The translations under genes were made by a program, and so were the position numbers. A DNA stretch of 48,469 nt from Candidatus Gastranaerophilales bacterium (GTDB taxonomy: Bacteria > Cyanobacteriota > Vampirovibrionia > Gastranaerophilales > Gastranaerophilaceae), in assembly GCA_017475485.1 (NCBI GenBank), contig JAFVFO010000044.1, positions 1 through 48,469 on the forward strand, given 5' to 3'. The notes below the pieces were generated by a model that saw only the letters and a program-made list of their open reading frames with translations, had not been told where the DNA came from and did no database searches. Of this stretch, positions 34,838 through 43,817 are shown in pieces (the first letter of the stretch is position 1; every line of letters begins with the position of its first letter).

Positions 34838-36625
34838 ATGAAAAATAAAAAATTAAGAAATATTGCAATAATTGCCCATGTTGACCATGGCAAAACCACA
34901 CTGGTTGATTGTATTTTAGCTCAGACAGGCGTATTTAAAGAACATCAGGAAATGGGTACATGCGTTTTAGATAACAACGACATTGAGCGCGAACGCGGGA
35001 TAACAATTTTATCTAAAAACGTAGCGGTTGAATATAAAGGGGTTAAAATTAACGTTGTCGATACCCCGGGGCATGCTGATTTTGGCGGTGAAGTTGAACG
35101 CGTTTTAGGCATGGTAGATGGCGCATTGCTTATAGTTGACGCACAAGAAGGCCCAATGCCCCAGACTCGCTTTGTATTATCTAAAGCATTAGAATTAGGT
35201 ATAAAAATTATTGTTGTAATAAATAAAATAGACAAGCAAGGGGCAGACCCCGAAGGCACTTTAAACAAGGTTTTTGATTTATTCTGCGAATTAACGGACA
35301 GAGAAGATTTAATTGATTTCCCCGTAATTTATGCAAGTTCACTAAACAAATTTGCAAAAGTTAATTTGGAAGATGAAAACAAGAACATCCTTCCACTTCT
35401 GGATTGCATTTTGGAAAATATTGAAGGCCCGGAAGCAGATGTTGACCTGCCTTTACAATTACAGATTACAACTCTGGATTATAACGAATATGTAGGAAGA
35501 ATTGCAATCGGCAGAATTAAAAACGGTTCTATAAAATCACAAGAACAAGTAACGCTATTAAAAGCAGACGGCACAGCTCAAAAAGGTAAAATAGTTAAAT
35601 TATTCGGCTTTAAAGACCTCGGAAGAGTTGAAATACAAGAAGCATTTGCAGGCGATATCGTAGGCGTTGCAGGTTTTTCGGATATCCAAATAGGCGAAAC
35701 TATTTCATGCCTGACAAATCCTGTAGCTTTGCCTTTAATACACATTGATGAACCTACGCTTCAAATGAATTTTTCCGTTAATGATTCACCTTTTGCAGGT
35801 ACGGAAGGCAAATTCGTAACTTCTCGCCAGCTCAGAAAAAGATTATATTTAGAACTTGAAAAAAATGTTTCGCTTCGCGTTGAAGATACCGATTCAACGG
35901 ATGTATTTAAAGTTTCAGGCAGAGGCGAGCTTCATCTTGGCATATTAATTGAACAGATGAGGCGCGAAGGCTACGAATTCCAAGTTTCAAAACCGGAAGT
36001 AATTTATAAAGAAGAAGACGGAATTAAACTTGAACCTTATGAAAATCTGATTATTGATGTACCTGAAGAATTCGTGGGCTCTGTTATTGAAAAAATATCT
36101 TCAAGAAAAGGTAAAATGCTTAACATGGAAGCGGGGTTAAAACGTACAAACATTGATTTTTCAATTCCCGCGAGAGGTTTAATCGGTTTTAGAAGCGAAT
36201 TTGTAAGAATGACAAAAGGCGAAGGAATTATGTATCACACCTTTGAAAAATATGATGAATACGCAGGCGACATCCCGCGCCAAAGAACAGGTTCTTTAAT
36301 AGCTCACGAAGAAGGGGAAGCCGTTCCTTATGCACTTCATCAATTTGAAGACAGAGGTGTATTCTTTATTACCCCAAAAACAAAAGTATATAGAGGAATG
36401 ATTGTAGGCGAATGCAACAGACCGCAAGATATTCCCGTTAATGTATGCAAAACAAAAAAATTGACAAATACACGTTCAGCTACGGCAGATGTTATGGTTG
36501 TACTTCAAGCCCATAAAGAAATATCTTTAGAAGACGCTCTTGAATATATACAAGATGACGAACTTGTAGAAGTAACACCTGAAAATATCAGAATGAGAAA
36601 AGCAGATTTGGTAAAATTAAGATAA
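34838..36625 (+). CDS. typA: TypA/BipA ribosome-associated GTPase
   Basis: Translational GTPase that helps 50S assembly and stress or cold adaptation. The 595-residue product has IAHVDHGKTTLVDCIL (P-loop), RERGITI, VDTPGHADFGGEVERVL, INKIDKQ, then EF-G-like domains and the TypA-specific C-terminus (RGLIGFRSEF, TRSATADVMV). It is a single gene ending at a terminator. Confidence 0.97.
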   Translation: MKNKKLRNIAIIAHVDHGKTTLVDCILAQTGVFKEHQEMGTCVLDNNDIERERGITILSKNVAVEYKGVKINVVDTPGHADFGGEVERVLGMVDGALLIVDAQEGPMPQTRFVLSKALELGIKIIVVINKIDKQGADPEGTLNKVFDLFCELTDREDLIDFPVIYASSLNKFAKVNLEDENKNILPLLDCILENIEGPEADVDLPLQLQITTLDYNEYVGRIAIGRIKNGSIKSQEQVTLLKADGTAQKGKIVKLFGFKDLGRVEIQEAFAGDIVGVAGFSDIQIGETISCLTNPVALPLIHIDEPTLQMNFSVNDSPFAGTEGKFVTSRQLRKRLYLELEKNVSLRVEDTDSTDVFKVSGRGELHLGILIEQMRREGYEFQVSKPEVIYKEEDGIKLEPYENLIIDVPEEFVGSVIEKISSRKGKMLNMEAGLKRTNIDFSIPARGLIGFRSEFVRMTKGEGIMYHTFEKYDEYAGDIPRQRTGSLIAHEEGEAVPYALHQFEDRGVFFITPKTKVYRGMIVGECNRPQDIPVNVCKTKKLTNTRSATADVMVVLQAHKEISLEDALEYIQDDELVEVTPENIRMRKADLVKLR

Positions 36626-36628
36626 ATT

Positions 36629-36654
36629 AAAAGCCCTGTTCAAACAGGACTTTT
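36629..36654. terminator. Terminator between convergent typA and the unknown gene
   Basis: AAAAG-C-CCTGTT (36629-36640) pairs with AACAGG-A-CTTTT (36643-36654), with one mismatch and a tight loop. It is A-rich before and T-rich after on both strands, so it may serve both genes. Confidence 0.6.
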
Positions 36655-36672
36655 AACAACATAGTAATTTAA

Positions 36673-37221
36673 TTAAGCATTATAGATTTTTCTTCGATTG
36701 GAATTGGAATTCTTAATTTGATTTTCTTGTTTTATTTTCTTTTTATTTTTAATATCTTTTATAATCAGACCGCCGGTTATTAAAGCAGCAGCCGCTACAA
36801 CTGCCGTAATTCCTTTATGTGCAGACAATGCTTTACCTAAAGATTTAAGCCCCGCACCCGCTTTTGCAAAAATCCCTGTTTTTACGACTGCTTCACCTGC
36901 TTCTTGAGCACCTTGCACACATTGACTTGCAGAGTTTACAGTTTCCTTGCTGACCGAAATAACTTCCGATGCCTTCTGTTGTGCAATTCTTGTAAAACTG
37001 TCTTTTTCCATTTCTTTAATTACGGCATTTCCCAAAGAATCGCGTGCATACGTTTGAGGAATATCTTTCCAAGAAGTCGGTATATTATCATAAGCCGAAA
37101 AATCATTACCATGAAAAAAAGCCGTAAGACTCATTGCTATAAAACCCTTTATAAACTCACCTGAATTTATAAAGTTGTTTTTTGTAAAAAAATTGCCATT
37201 GCCTAAAATTATTATTTTCAT
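36673..37221 (-). CDS. Unknown protein with C-terminal membrane segment
   Basis: No family recognised. If it starts at 37221 the product has 182 residues and begins MKIIILGNGNFFTKNN, which fits the N-terminal signature shared by unknown proteins here. A later ATG at 37134 (Met30, MSLTAFFHG) is the alternative. Residues about 75-110 are small and polar (KASEVISVSKETVNSASQ, key helix-like pattern). A hydrophobic segment lies at about 140-160 (HKGITAVVAAAALITGGLII), and the tail is basic and Asn-rich. It may be a membrane or surface-associated protein. Only 38 bases separate it from the divergent PPi-PFK gene. Confidence 0.6.
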   Translation of the reverse strand: MKIIILGNGNFFTKNNFINSGEFIKGFIAMSLTAFFHGNDFSAYDNIPTSWKDIPQTYARDSLGNAVIKEMEKDSFTRIAQQKASEVISVSKETVNSASQCVQGAQEAGEAVVKTGIFAKAGAGLKSLGKALSAHKGITAVVAAAALITGGLIIKDIKNKKKIKQENQIKNSNSNRRKIYNA

Positions 37222-37259
37222 GAGATAATATAACCAATAGAAATATTAAGGAGAGGAAT

Positions 37260-38951
37260 ATGAGCTATACTTCACAAGAAATTTCACCACTGCAAAAGGA
37301 AAGACTAAACTACCAGCCAAAGTTAGCAGGTGTTCTGGCACAAGGAATTAATAACATCAGATTAAACCTCAATGAATCAACGGAAGCTGTAGCAGACAAA
37401 GAAGAAATACAAAAACTTTTTCCACAGGTTTACGGCAAGCCTATCGCACGTTTTTGCCAAGAAGGTAGCGAGTTATCAAACGAGCAGAAAAATGTCGGAG
37501 TTATACTATCGGGCGGACAAGCTCCCGGCGGACATAATGTTATTGCAGGATTATTTGATGCCTTAAAAACAGCAAATCCCGATAATAAACTATATGGTTT
37601 TTTAGGCGGGCCTTCAGGTATTGTTGAAGGCGAATATATTGAATTAACCGAAAACAAAATTAATGAATACAGAAATACAGGCGGTTTTGATATCATCGGT
37701 TCAGGCAGAACAAAACTCGAAACAGAATCTCAATTCAAAAAAGCATTAGAAGTATGCAAATCATTAAATATAAAGGCTATTGTTATAATAGGCGGAGATG
37801 ATTCCAATACAAATGCCTGCCTTTTAGCTCAATGGATGGCAGAAAACAACACAGGAATTACCGTTATAGGCTGTCCTAAAACAATAGACGGCGATTTAAA
37901 AAATGACCAAATTGAAATTTCATTTGGTTTTGATACCGCAACCAAAACTTACGCTGAATTAATAGGCAATATTCAAAGGGACGCAAATTCAGCTAAAAAA
38001 TATTGGCACTTCATTAAGTTAATGGGCCGCTCGGCTTCCCATGTTGCTCTTGAAGTTGCACTTCAAACACAACCTAATATTACTTTAATAGGCGAAGAAG
38101 TTGAAGCAAGAAAACAAAGTTTAGATGAAATTGTTGAATACATAGCAAATATCATTGCACTTCGTGCCAAAAAAGGTAAAAACTTTGGTGTAGCCTTAAT
38201 TCCTGAAGGTTTAATTGAATTTATACCTGAAATGAAAACTATGATAGCTTCTTTAAATGACATTTTGGCTCATCTTGAAAAAAATGAAGACTATCAATAC
38301 CTTGCTCAGGATAAAAAATATGAAATGATAACTTCAAGACTTGATGAACAATCAGCAAAATTATTCACATCCCTGCCTTCTTCCATTAAGGCTCAATTAT
38401 TAATGGATAGAGATCCCCATGGGAATGTTCAAGTTTCAAGAATTGAAACAGAAAAATTAATAATTGAAATGGTCAGAACAAAATTAAATATCTGGAAATC
38501 ACAAGGCAGATATCAAGGCAAATTCTCTGATTTGGCGCATTTCTTCGGCTATGAAGGAAGATGCGCAATGCCTTCAAACTTTGACGCTGATTATTGCTAT
38601 TCATTGGGCTACAATGCTTTTGCATTAATTCAAGCAGGCTTAACAGGTTATTTATCTTCAATTAAAAATACTACAAAACCGGCTTCCGAATGGGTTGCAG
38701 GGGGTGTTCCTTTAACCATGATGATGAACATGGAAAAAAGGCACGGCGAAATGAAGCCTGTTATCAAAAAAGCACTTGTGGAATTAGAAGGCCCTGTATT
38801 TAAAGCACTGGAAGATAACCGCGAAAAATGGGCAATGAATGATTGTTTTGTTTTCCCCGGCTCTATCCAATATTTCGGCCCTTCAAGCGTTTGCGATATA
38901 ACTACAATTACTCTGCAGTTAGAACAAGAAAAACAGCTTGTTAATGTATAA
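37260..38951 (+). CDS. pfp: Pyrophosphate-dependent 6-phosphofructokinase (long type)
   Basis: Reversibly phosphorylates fructose-6-phosphate using PPi, saving ATP in glycolysis. The 563-residue product belongs to the long PFP group (like plant PFP and spirochaete enzymes). It has [23 protein letters not shown], where ATP enzymes have a GGDGS-type sequence, [13 protein letters not shown] and [18 protein letters not shown] precedes the ATG. A strong terminator follows, so it is monocistronic. With tpiA it supports a fermentative metabolism. Confidence 0.93.
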   Translation: MSYTSQEISPLQKERLNYQPKLAGVLAQGINNIRLNLNESTEAVADKEEIQKLFPQVYGKPIARFCQEGSELSNEQKNVGVILSGGQAPGGHNVIAGLFDALKTANPDNKLYGFLGGPSGIVEGEYIELTENKINEYRNTGGFDIIGSGRTKLETESQFKKALEVCKSLNIKAIVIIGGDDSNTNACLLAQWMAENNTGITVIGCPKTIDGDLKNDQIEISFGFDTATKTYAELIGNIQRDANSAKKYWHFIKLMGRSASHVALEVALQTQPNITLIGEEVEARKQSLDEIVEYIANIIALRAKKGKNFGVALIPEGLIEFIPEMKTMIASLNDILAHLEKNEDYQYLAQDKKYEMITSRLDEQSAKLFTSLPSSIKAQLLMDRDPHGNVQVSRIETEKLIIEMVRTKLNIWKSQGRYQGKFSDLAHFFGYEGRCAMPSNFDADYCYSLGYNAFALIQAGLTGYLSSIKNTTKPASEWVAGGVPLTMMMNMEKRHGEMKPVIKKALVELEGPVFKALEDNREKWAMNDCFVFPGSIQYFGPSSVCDITTITLQLEQEKQLVNV

Positions 38952-38963
38952 TTAAACTACAAC

Positions 38964-38995
38964 AAAAAGTTCCGCATTAGTTTGCGGAACTTTTT
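38964..38995 (+). terminator. Rho-independent terminator after pfp
   Basis: A perfect 13-bp stem, AAAAAGTTCCGCA (38964-38976) with TGCGGAACTTTTT (38983-38995), has a 6-base loop and T-run. It could also act in the other direction. Confidence 0.9.
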
Positions 38996-39016
38996 TCAAT
39001 TTGTTTTTTAATTCAA

Positions 39017-39241
39017 TTGCCTTTATATGTACAATTGGCGGAATTAGGCTGTGAAAGAAACAAAGACGGCTTCAAATACAACAGAAGGTTCAACCCTAAT
39101 GAATTAGACGGCATTTGTAAAAATTGCAAATTCGGATGTGTTTGCAGAGGCGGCTGCAGCGAAAAATCAATGTCCTACACCGGAAAACTGCACTGTCAGC
39201 CATTCTGCCTGCATGATATGGAAAAAGCAGGAAAAATATAA
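39017..39241 (+). CDS. Orphan SPASM-like Cys-rich fragment
   Basis: A 74-residue frame starts at TTG, with eight Cys in 74 residues, including GICKNCKFGCVCRGGC and HCQPFCLHDMEK. This pattern resembles the SPASM (auxiliary Fe-S) C-terminus of radical SAM peptide-modifying enzymes, which end CxxC...C.GGC...P.C. No radical SAM core lies upstream; pfp and its terminator are there instead. It could be a remnant of a lost enzyme or a stand-alone Fe-S mini-protein. No ribosome site is evident. The strength of the Cys spacing argues against chance. Confidence 0.55.
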   Translation: MPLYVQLAELGCERNKDGFKYNRRFNPNELDGICKNCKFGCVCRGGCSEKSMSYTGKLHCQPFCLHDMEKAGKI

Positions 39242-39251
39242 AGATATATAA

Positions 39252-39286
39252 ATAAACCGTCTATAATTTAGGCGGTTTATTTTTTT
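39252..39286 (+). terminator. Rho-independent terminator after the SPASM-like fragment
   Basis: ATAAACCGTC (39252-39261) pairs with GGCGGTTTAT (39271-39280), including one G-U pair, followed by a T-run (39281-39286). Its presence suggests the small upstream frame is, or was, transcribed as its own unit. Confidence 0.8.
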
Positions 39287-39319
39287 ATGCTAAAATTAAT
39301 ACAAATAAGGAGTTATTAT

Positions 39320-39805
39320 ATGATAAATAAAGTAAAAACTTGGGCAGATGAATTTAAGGCATTTGCTGTTCGCGGAAATGTTATTGATATGGCAGTAGGT
39401 ATCATTATTGGTGCATCTTTCGGAAAAATCGTAGATTCACTTGTTAATGATATAATTATGCCGCCTTTAGGCTGGATTATGGGAAAAGTTGATTTTACCA
39501 ATCTTTATTTTACCCTTCCGACAAAGCTGGATGAAATTGGTGCAATGCCCCATTACGATTCACTTGAAGCAGCAAAATCCGCAGGTGCTGTTACAATTAA
39601 CTACGGTGTATTTATAAATACTTTAATCAGTTTCACAATGGTAGCTTTTGCGGTATTTTTACTGATAAAAGCAATTAATAAATTAAAAGCGGCAGCCGAT
39701 AAAGAGGCAGCTGAAGTAGCTCCTGCTACAAAAGTTTGCCCTAAATGCTATAGCGAAATTAATATCAATGCGACAAGATGTCCGCATTGCACATCGGAAA
39801 TATAG
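39320..39805 (+). CDS. mscL: MscL-type mechanosensitive channel with C-terminal zinc ribbon
   Basis: Opens under membrane tension to release solutes in osmotic downshock. The 161-residue product has the MscL start [41 protein letters not shown] (key [18 protein letters not shown]....I..P), a periplasmic loop and a second membrane helix. The C-terminus ends in two Cys pairs, CPKC and CPHC, a zinc ribbon replacing the usual cytoplasmic helix bundle. I chose the ATG at 39320 after AAGGAG; an upstream in-frame ATG (39287) overlaps the terminator. Confidence 0.93.
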   Translation: MINKVKTWADEFKAFAVRGNVIDMAVGIIIGASFGKIVDSLVNDIIMPPLGWIMGKVDFTNLYFTLPTKLDEIGAMPHYDSLEAAKSAGAVTINYGVFINTLISFTMVAFAVFLLIKAINKLKAAADKEAAEVAPATKVCPKCYSEININATRCPHCTSEI

Positions 39806-39912
39806 TACCGCAGACGGCTTGCGTTGAACAAGACATCGAGGTACACCTAAACTGCGACGTAGGATAATCGAGGCTGTGAGCCTGCCAAGGCAAACATAAC
39901 CGAGATACCTAC
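39806..39912 (+). other. Structured, G+C-richer spacer upstream of ychF
   Basis: This block is clearly richer in G and C than its surroundings. It holds AGGT-AC-ACCT (39839-39848), an enclosing GTAGG-A-TA (39859-39866) with TACCTAC (39906-39912), and inner hairpins AGGCT-GTG-AGCCT (39871-39883) and GCC-AA-GGC (39884-39891). Together they form a possible multibranched RNA fold. It has no resemblance I recognise to known riboswitches, and no relation to the ribosomal GC-rich repeat was seen. It could be a leader element of ychF. Confidence 0.4.
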
Positions 39913-39941
39913 AGGAGCAAAGACTTCAAAAGGAATATAAA

Positions 39942-41033
39942 ATGTTAAAAGTAGGAATAGTCGGATTACCAAATGTCGGAAAATCTACATTGTTTAATGC
40001 GCTGACAAGCGCTAAAAATGCTCAAAGTGCAAACTATCCTTTTTGCACAATTGAACCGAATGTCGGTGTAGTTTCCGTACCTGATGAAAGACTTTGGAAA
40101 CTTAAACCTTTGGTAAACACAGATAACGTTGTTGAAACAAATATTGAATTTGTTGATATTGCGGGACTTGTTAAAGGTGCTTCTAAGGGTGAAGGGCTCG
40201 GAAATCAGTTTTTGCACAACATTAGAGAATGTGACGCTATTGTGCAGGTTGTAAGATGTTTTGATGATGTAAATACAATCCATGTTTCAGGCAAGGTAAA
40301 TCCTATTGATGATATTGAAACAATTAATACAGAGCTTGCTTTGGCCGATATGTCAACATTAGAGAACATACAAAAACGCATTTCAAAAGCAGTTAAATCA
40401 AAAGACAAAGAAGCAATTTTGCAAGATAGTGTTATTCAAAAATGTATGCCATACTTGGAAGAAAGCAAATTTATTGATACATCCGATTTTACGGATGATG
40501 AAAAGCATGCGCTCCATTTCTTCCATCTTTTAATGGCAAAACCTGTTATATATTGCGCAAATGTATCCGAATATGATTTAAAAGACGGAAATAACTATAC
40601 AAAAACAGTTGAAGAATATGCAGGCAATCCAAACAGCGTTGTCAGAATATGCGCCCGACTTGAAGAAGAACTTGTAGATTTAGGCACAGACGAAGCAAAA
40701 ACATATCTATCCGAACTTGGTATTCAAGATTCAGGCATAGAAAGAATGATTAAATCTGCTTATGACATATTAAATTTAAGAACATATATAACAGCGGGCG
40801 AAAAAGAAGTTAAAGCCTGGACAATCAAAAAAGGCACTAAAGCACCTCAAGCGGCAGGGGTTATACATACGGATTTTGAAAAAGGCTTTATCAAGGCAGA
40901 AGTTGTATCTTATAATGATTTTATATCTTCAGGTTCTTGGGCGGCTGCAAGAGAAAAAGGTTTGGCTCGTCTTGAAGGAAAAGATTATATCGTTCAAGAC
41001 GGAGATATAATCATTTTTAGGTTTAACAATTAA
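39942..41033 (+). CDS. ychF: YchF/OLA1-type ATPase
   Basis: Ribosome-associated P-loop protein of the Obg family that prefers ATP. The 363-residue product has GLPNVGKSTLFNALT, CTIEPNVGVV, FVDIAGLVKGASKGEGLGNQFL, NVSE in place of the usual NKxD, and the TGS-domain C-terminus including FEKGFIKAEVVSYNDF. An AAAAGGA site precedes the ATG. It is followed after 3 bases by the formyltransferase gene. Confidence 0.97.
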   Translation: MLKVGIVGLPNVGKSTLFNALTSAKNAQSANYPFCTIEPNVGVVSVPDERLWKLKPLVNTDNVVETNIEFVDIAGLVKGASKGEGLGNQFLHNIRECDAIVQVVRCFDDVNTIHVSGKVNPIDDIETINTELALADMSTLENIQKRISKAVKSKDKEAILQDSVIQKCMPYLEESKFIDTSDFTDDEKHALHFFHLLMAKPVIYCANVSEYDLKDGNNYTKTVEEYAGNPNSVVRICARLEEELVDLGTDEAKTYLSELGIQDSGIERMIKSAYDILNLRTYITAGEKEVKAWTIKKGTKAPQAAGVIHTDFEKGFIKAEVVSYNDFISSGSWAAAREKGLARLEGKDYIVQDGDIIIFRFNN

Positions 41034-41036
41034 TAT

Positions 41037-41906
41037 ATGGCAAAAGTTGTTTTAGTCGGATATGGTCAAATGCTCTATTCCTTAATTGAGGGAATAGAAA
41101 ATACCAACCATGAAATTCTTGGAGTTTTCAGAATTGACAGAACACACTATAACAATTTTGAGCTTTTTTTCAAAGATATTTTTAACCCTTCAAGCGACTA
41201 TACCATTATTAAATCTAAAAAATTATATGACATTAAAGGAAATAGTGTTAATTCACAAATTTTCCATGGCGAAATTAAACGTTTGAACCCCGATATTATT
41301 GCCGTTGGTTCTTGGGGGGAAAAATTTTCAAAAGAAACACTAAAACTTTCTTGTTGTATTAATTTTCACCCTGCGCTGCTTCCAAGAAACAGAGGCGCAA
41401 ACCCCTATTTTTGGTCAATATATTTAAATCAAAAAGTTACAGGGTTGACAATTCATTTCATGAATGAAAAATTTGACAGAGGCGATATTATTCTTCAAGA
41501 AGCTATAACAATTGAAGATAATGAAACAGGAAAAACTCTTAAAGATAAAACCACACGTCTTGCGCGCGCAATGATAAAAGATGTATTGGATTTATTTGAC
41601 AAAAAACAAATTCAACCTATTAAACAAGATGAAAAATTTGCAACCTACGAACCGCAAATTCAAGATGAAAACAGAATTGTAGATTTATCTAAACCGAAAG
41701 AAGATGTTTCAAGACACATTAGGGCCTTGTATCCTTGGGCCGTTCCTTATATAAAAATTGCAAGAAGATACATAGCAATTGAAAATTCCGAAATTTTAGA
41801 ATTGAATGAAAAATATAAAGATAGAAAAACAAATGAAATCATAGAGAATAATAAGAACTACTTTATTATAAAAGGAAGTGATTTTCTTTTAAAAGTAGGC
41901 AAATAA
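41037..41906 (+). CDS. Formyltransferase-family protein (Fmt-like)
   Basis: The 289-residue product has the folate-dependent formyltransferase fold with INFHPALLPRNRGANPYFW, the catalytic Asn-His pair, and FMNEKFDRGDII with the conserved Asp, plus a C-terminal domain with HIRALYPWAVPYIKI similar to the OB-like domain of Fmt. It might be methionyl-tRNA formyltransferase, but the N-terminus (ILGVFRIDRTH) is unlike typical Fmt and no def gene is adjacent. A sugar or other formyltransferase is possible. It probably shares a transcript with ychF. Confidence 0.75.
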   Translation: MAKVVLVGYGQMLYSLIEGIENTNHEILGVFRIDRTHYNNFELFFKDIFNPSSDYTIIKSKKLYDIKGNSVNSQIFHGEIKRLNPDIIAVGSWGEKFSKETLKLSCCINFHPALLPRNRGANPYFWSIYLNQKVTGLTIHFMNEKFDRGDIILQEAITIEDNETGKTLKDKTTRLARAMIKDVLDLFDKKQIQPIKQDEKFATYEPQIQDENRIVDLSKPKEDVSRHIRALYPWAVPYIKIARRYIAIENSEILELNEKYKDRKTNEIIENNKNYFIIKGSDFLLKVGK

Positions 41907-41946
41907 ATTTTTATATACTATAATTTATTTTAAAAGAGAGAAGAAA

Positions 41947-42687
41947 ATGAGAATAATTGCAAAAAATCTTGTTAAAATATATGGCGACAGGTCGGTTGTT
42001 AATGATGTATCTTTTGATGTTAACAAAGGCGAGGTAGTAGGGCTTTTAGGGCCAAACGGCGCAGGTAAAACCACAACTTTCTATATGATTGTGGGTTTAG
42101 TTAAGGCAAATAAAGGCTCTGTTTATCTAGAAGATGATGATAAACAGCTTACAGAAATAACAAATCTTCCTATGAATGAGCGTGCAAAGTTAGGAATAGG
42201 CTACCTTCCGCAGGAAATGTCAATTTTCAGGAAATTAAATGTTGAAGATAACTTAAAACTTGTTTTGGAAATGAATGAAAAATTAAACCAAAAAGAAAAA
42301 GATGATTTATTGGAAAGCCTTTTGAATGAATTTGGTGTCGAAAGGCTTCGCCATTATAGCGCCATATCTCTGTCCGGCGGTGAAAGAAGAAGGGTTGAAA
42401 TTGCACGCGCACTTGCTGCAACACCTTCATTTATATTACTGGATGAACCTTTTACGGGGATTGACCCAATTGCAATCGGTGAAATTAAGGAAAACATCCA
42501 TAAACTTGCAAAAGAAAAAAATATCGGTATTCTCATAACTGACCACAACCCTAAGGCAACACTTTCGATTACGGATAGAGCAAATGTTATTTTTGACGGT
42601 CAAATTAAAATTTCGGGAAAAAGCAAAGATGTAGCAAAAGACCCGACTGCTAAAGAATTCTATCTGGGAAAAGATTTCGTACTGTAA
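41947..42687 (+). CDS. lptB: LPS-transport ATPase LptB
   Basis: ABC ATPase that powers extraction of LPS with LptF/G. The 246-residue product has GLLGPNGAGKTTTFYMIVG (Walker A), the family-specific GIGYLPQEMSIFRKL with the Q-loop, LSGGERRRVEIARAL signature, FILLDEPFTGIDPIA (Walker B) and LITDHN with the switch His. Its stop overlaps the start of the permease gene (TAATG). Confidence 0.95.
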   Translation: MRIIAKNLVKIYGDRSVVNDVSFDVNKGEVVGLLGPNGAGKTTTFYMIVGLVKANKGSVYLEDDDKQLTEITNLPMNERAKLGIGYLPQEMSIFRKLNVEDNLKLVLEMNEKLNQKEKDDLLESLLNEFGVERLRHYSAISLSGGERRRVEIARALAATPSFILLDEPFTGIDPIAIGEIKENIHKLAKEKNIGILITDHNPKATLSITDRANVIFDGQIKISGKSKDVAKDPTAKEFYLGKDFVL

Positions 42688-43817
42688 TGACAAATATAAT
42701 TAATAAAATTAAAAATTTTCAACTCAGCCTGCTTGATAAATATATTCTACAGCAAGTTGTTGTTGCAACGCTGATTTGTCTTGTTTTATTTATTATAGTT
42801 TGGATTGCGCCTGAAACATTATTTAAAATAATAAGAAAAATTTTCAAATACCATATCACAATCTTAACTGCCATTAAACTTTTAATTCTTGAAATTCCGA
42901 AAGTTTTGGCAAAGGCTATTCCTGTCGGAATTTTATTGGGTTCTATTTTTACATTTGACAGACTTTCTAAAAATTCGGAACTTTCAATTATGCGCGGAAT
43001 AGGGCTTTCTTTTAACAGAATTATGGCGCCCGTAATAATTCTCGGGGCTGTTTTATCAATATTTTGTTATCTTGTAAACGATAAATTAGTTCCTATTGCC
43101 AGCAAAAAACTCGGCGAATCAAAAGGCGGAGGAAGCCATTTTGTATATATTGTAGAAAATCCCGATAAAACACCAAAACAAAATATTATTGTTGCAAATT
43201 TTACGGCAGACCTAATGTCAGGGGTCACCGTAATGAATTTTGCCCCCGAAAAATACACAGACGCTACAACATTCAAAAGCATAATTTTTGCCGAAACTGC
43301 AAAAAAGGAAGACAATTGCTGGATGTTGTATGATGTTATACAATACGAAATAAATTCAGACGGAATTTATAAAAAAGTAACCAAACTATCTAAAATGCCT
43401 ATTTTAGAAGGTAATACACAAGGTAGCGAAGTTTATGATTTAATGCTGAATACAACAAGAAAAGAACGCGTTTTTACAAATCATCAAATTTCAAAATACG
43501 CAAAACTATTGAAAAAAGCTAATTTTTCAGATGAATACAGGTATTTTAGAACAAAATTATACCAAAGATACCTTCATCCCCTAACCTGCATTCTTTTTGC
43601 AATAATAGGCTGCCTGCTCGGCTTTTCCCCGCCTCGTTCTCAAAGACTTATAGGTTTTACAATAGCAGTAGGCATAATATTCGGATATTACATCACGCTT
43701 CCGTTTTTCGATTTGTTAGCGCAAAAAGGAGTTCTTCATCCGTTTATTGCGGCTATGGTACCGATAATAATATTTATTGCAGCGATTTTTGTAATTAAAA
43801 AAATAAAGGATTTATGA
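42687..43817 (+). CDS. LptF/LptG-family LPS-export permease
   Basis: Inner-membrane permease of the YjgP/YjgQ family that works with LptB. The 376-residue product begins LLDKYILQQVVVATLICLVLFIIVW and has the usual six segments with a large periplasmic domain between the third and fourth (about 105-295). The ending GFSPPRSQRLIGFTIAVGIIFGYYI is typical. Only one such permease is present here, so it could act as a homodimer or have a partner elsewhere. It shares overlaps with lptB and the next gene. Confidence 0.9.
   Translation: MTNIINKIKNFQLSLLDKYILQQVVVATLICLVLFIIVWIAPETLFKIIRKIFKYHITILTAIKLLILEIPKVLAKAIPVGILLGSIFTFDRLSKNSELSIMRGIGLSFNRIMAPVIILGAVLSIFCYLVNDKLVPIASKKLGESKGGGSHFVYIVENPDKTPKQNIIVANFTADLMSGVTVMNFAPEKYTDATTFKSIIFAETAKKEDNCWMLYDVIQYEINSDGIYKKVTKLSKMPILEGNTQGSEVYDLMLNTTRKERVFTNHQISKYAKLLKKANFSDEYRYFRTKLYQRYLHPLTCILFAIIGCLLGFSPPRSQRLIGFTIAVGIIFGYYITLPFFDLLAQKGVLHPFIAAMVPIIIFIAAIFVIKKIKDL

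Noticed and set aside
39287-39319. Earlier in-frame ATG for mscL
   Set aside because: It lies right at the T-run of the upstream terminator; the ATG at 39320 has a perfect AAGGAG site and gives the family start.
39806-39941. tRNA or other standard RNA gene in the ychF spacer
   Set aside because: No T-loop GGTTCGA-type sequence, acceptor stem or CCA pattern was found, and stems do not form a cloverleaf.
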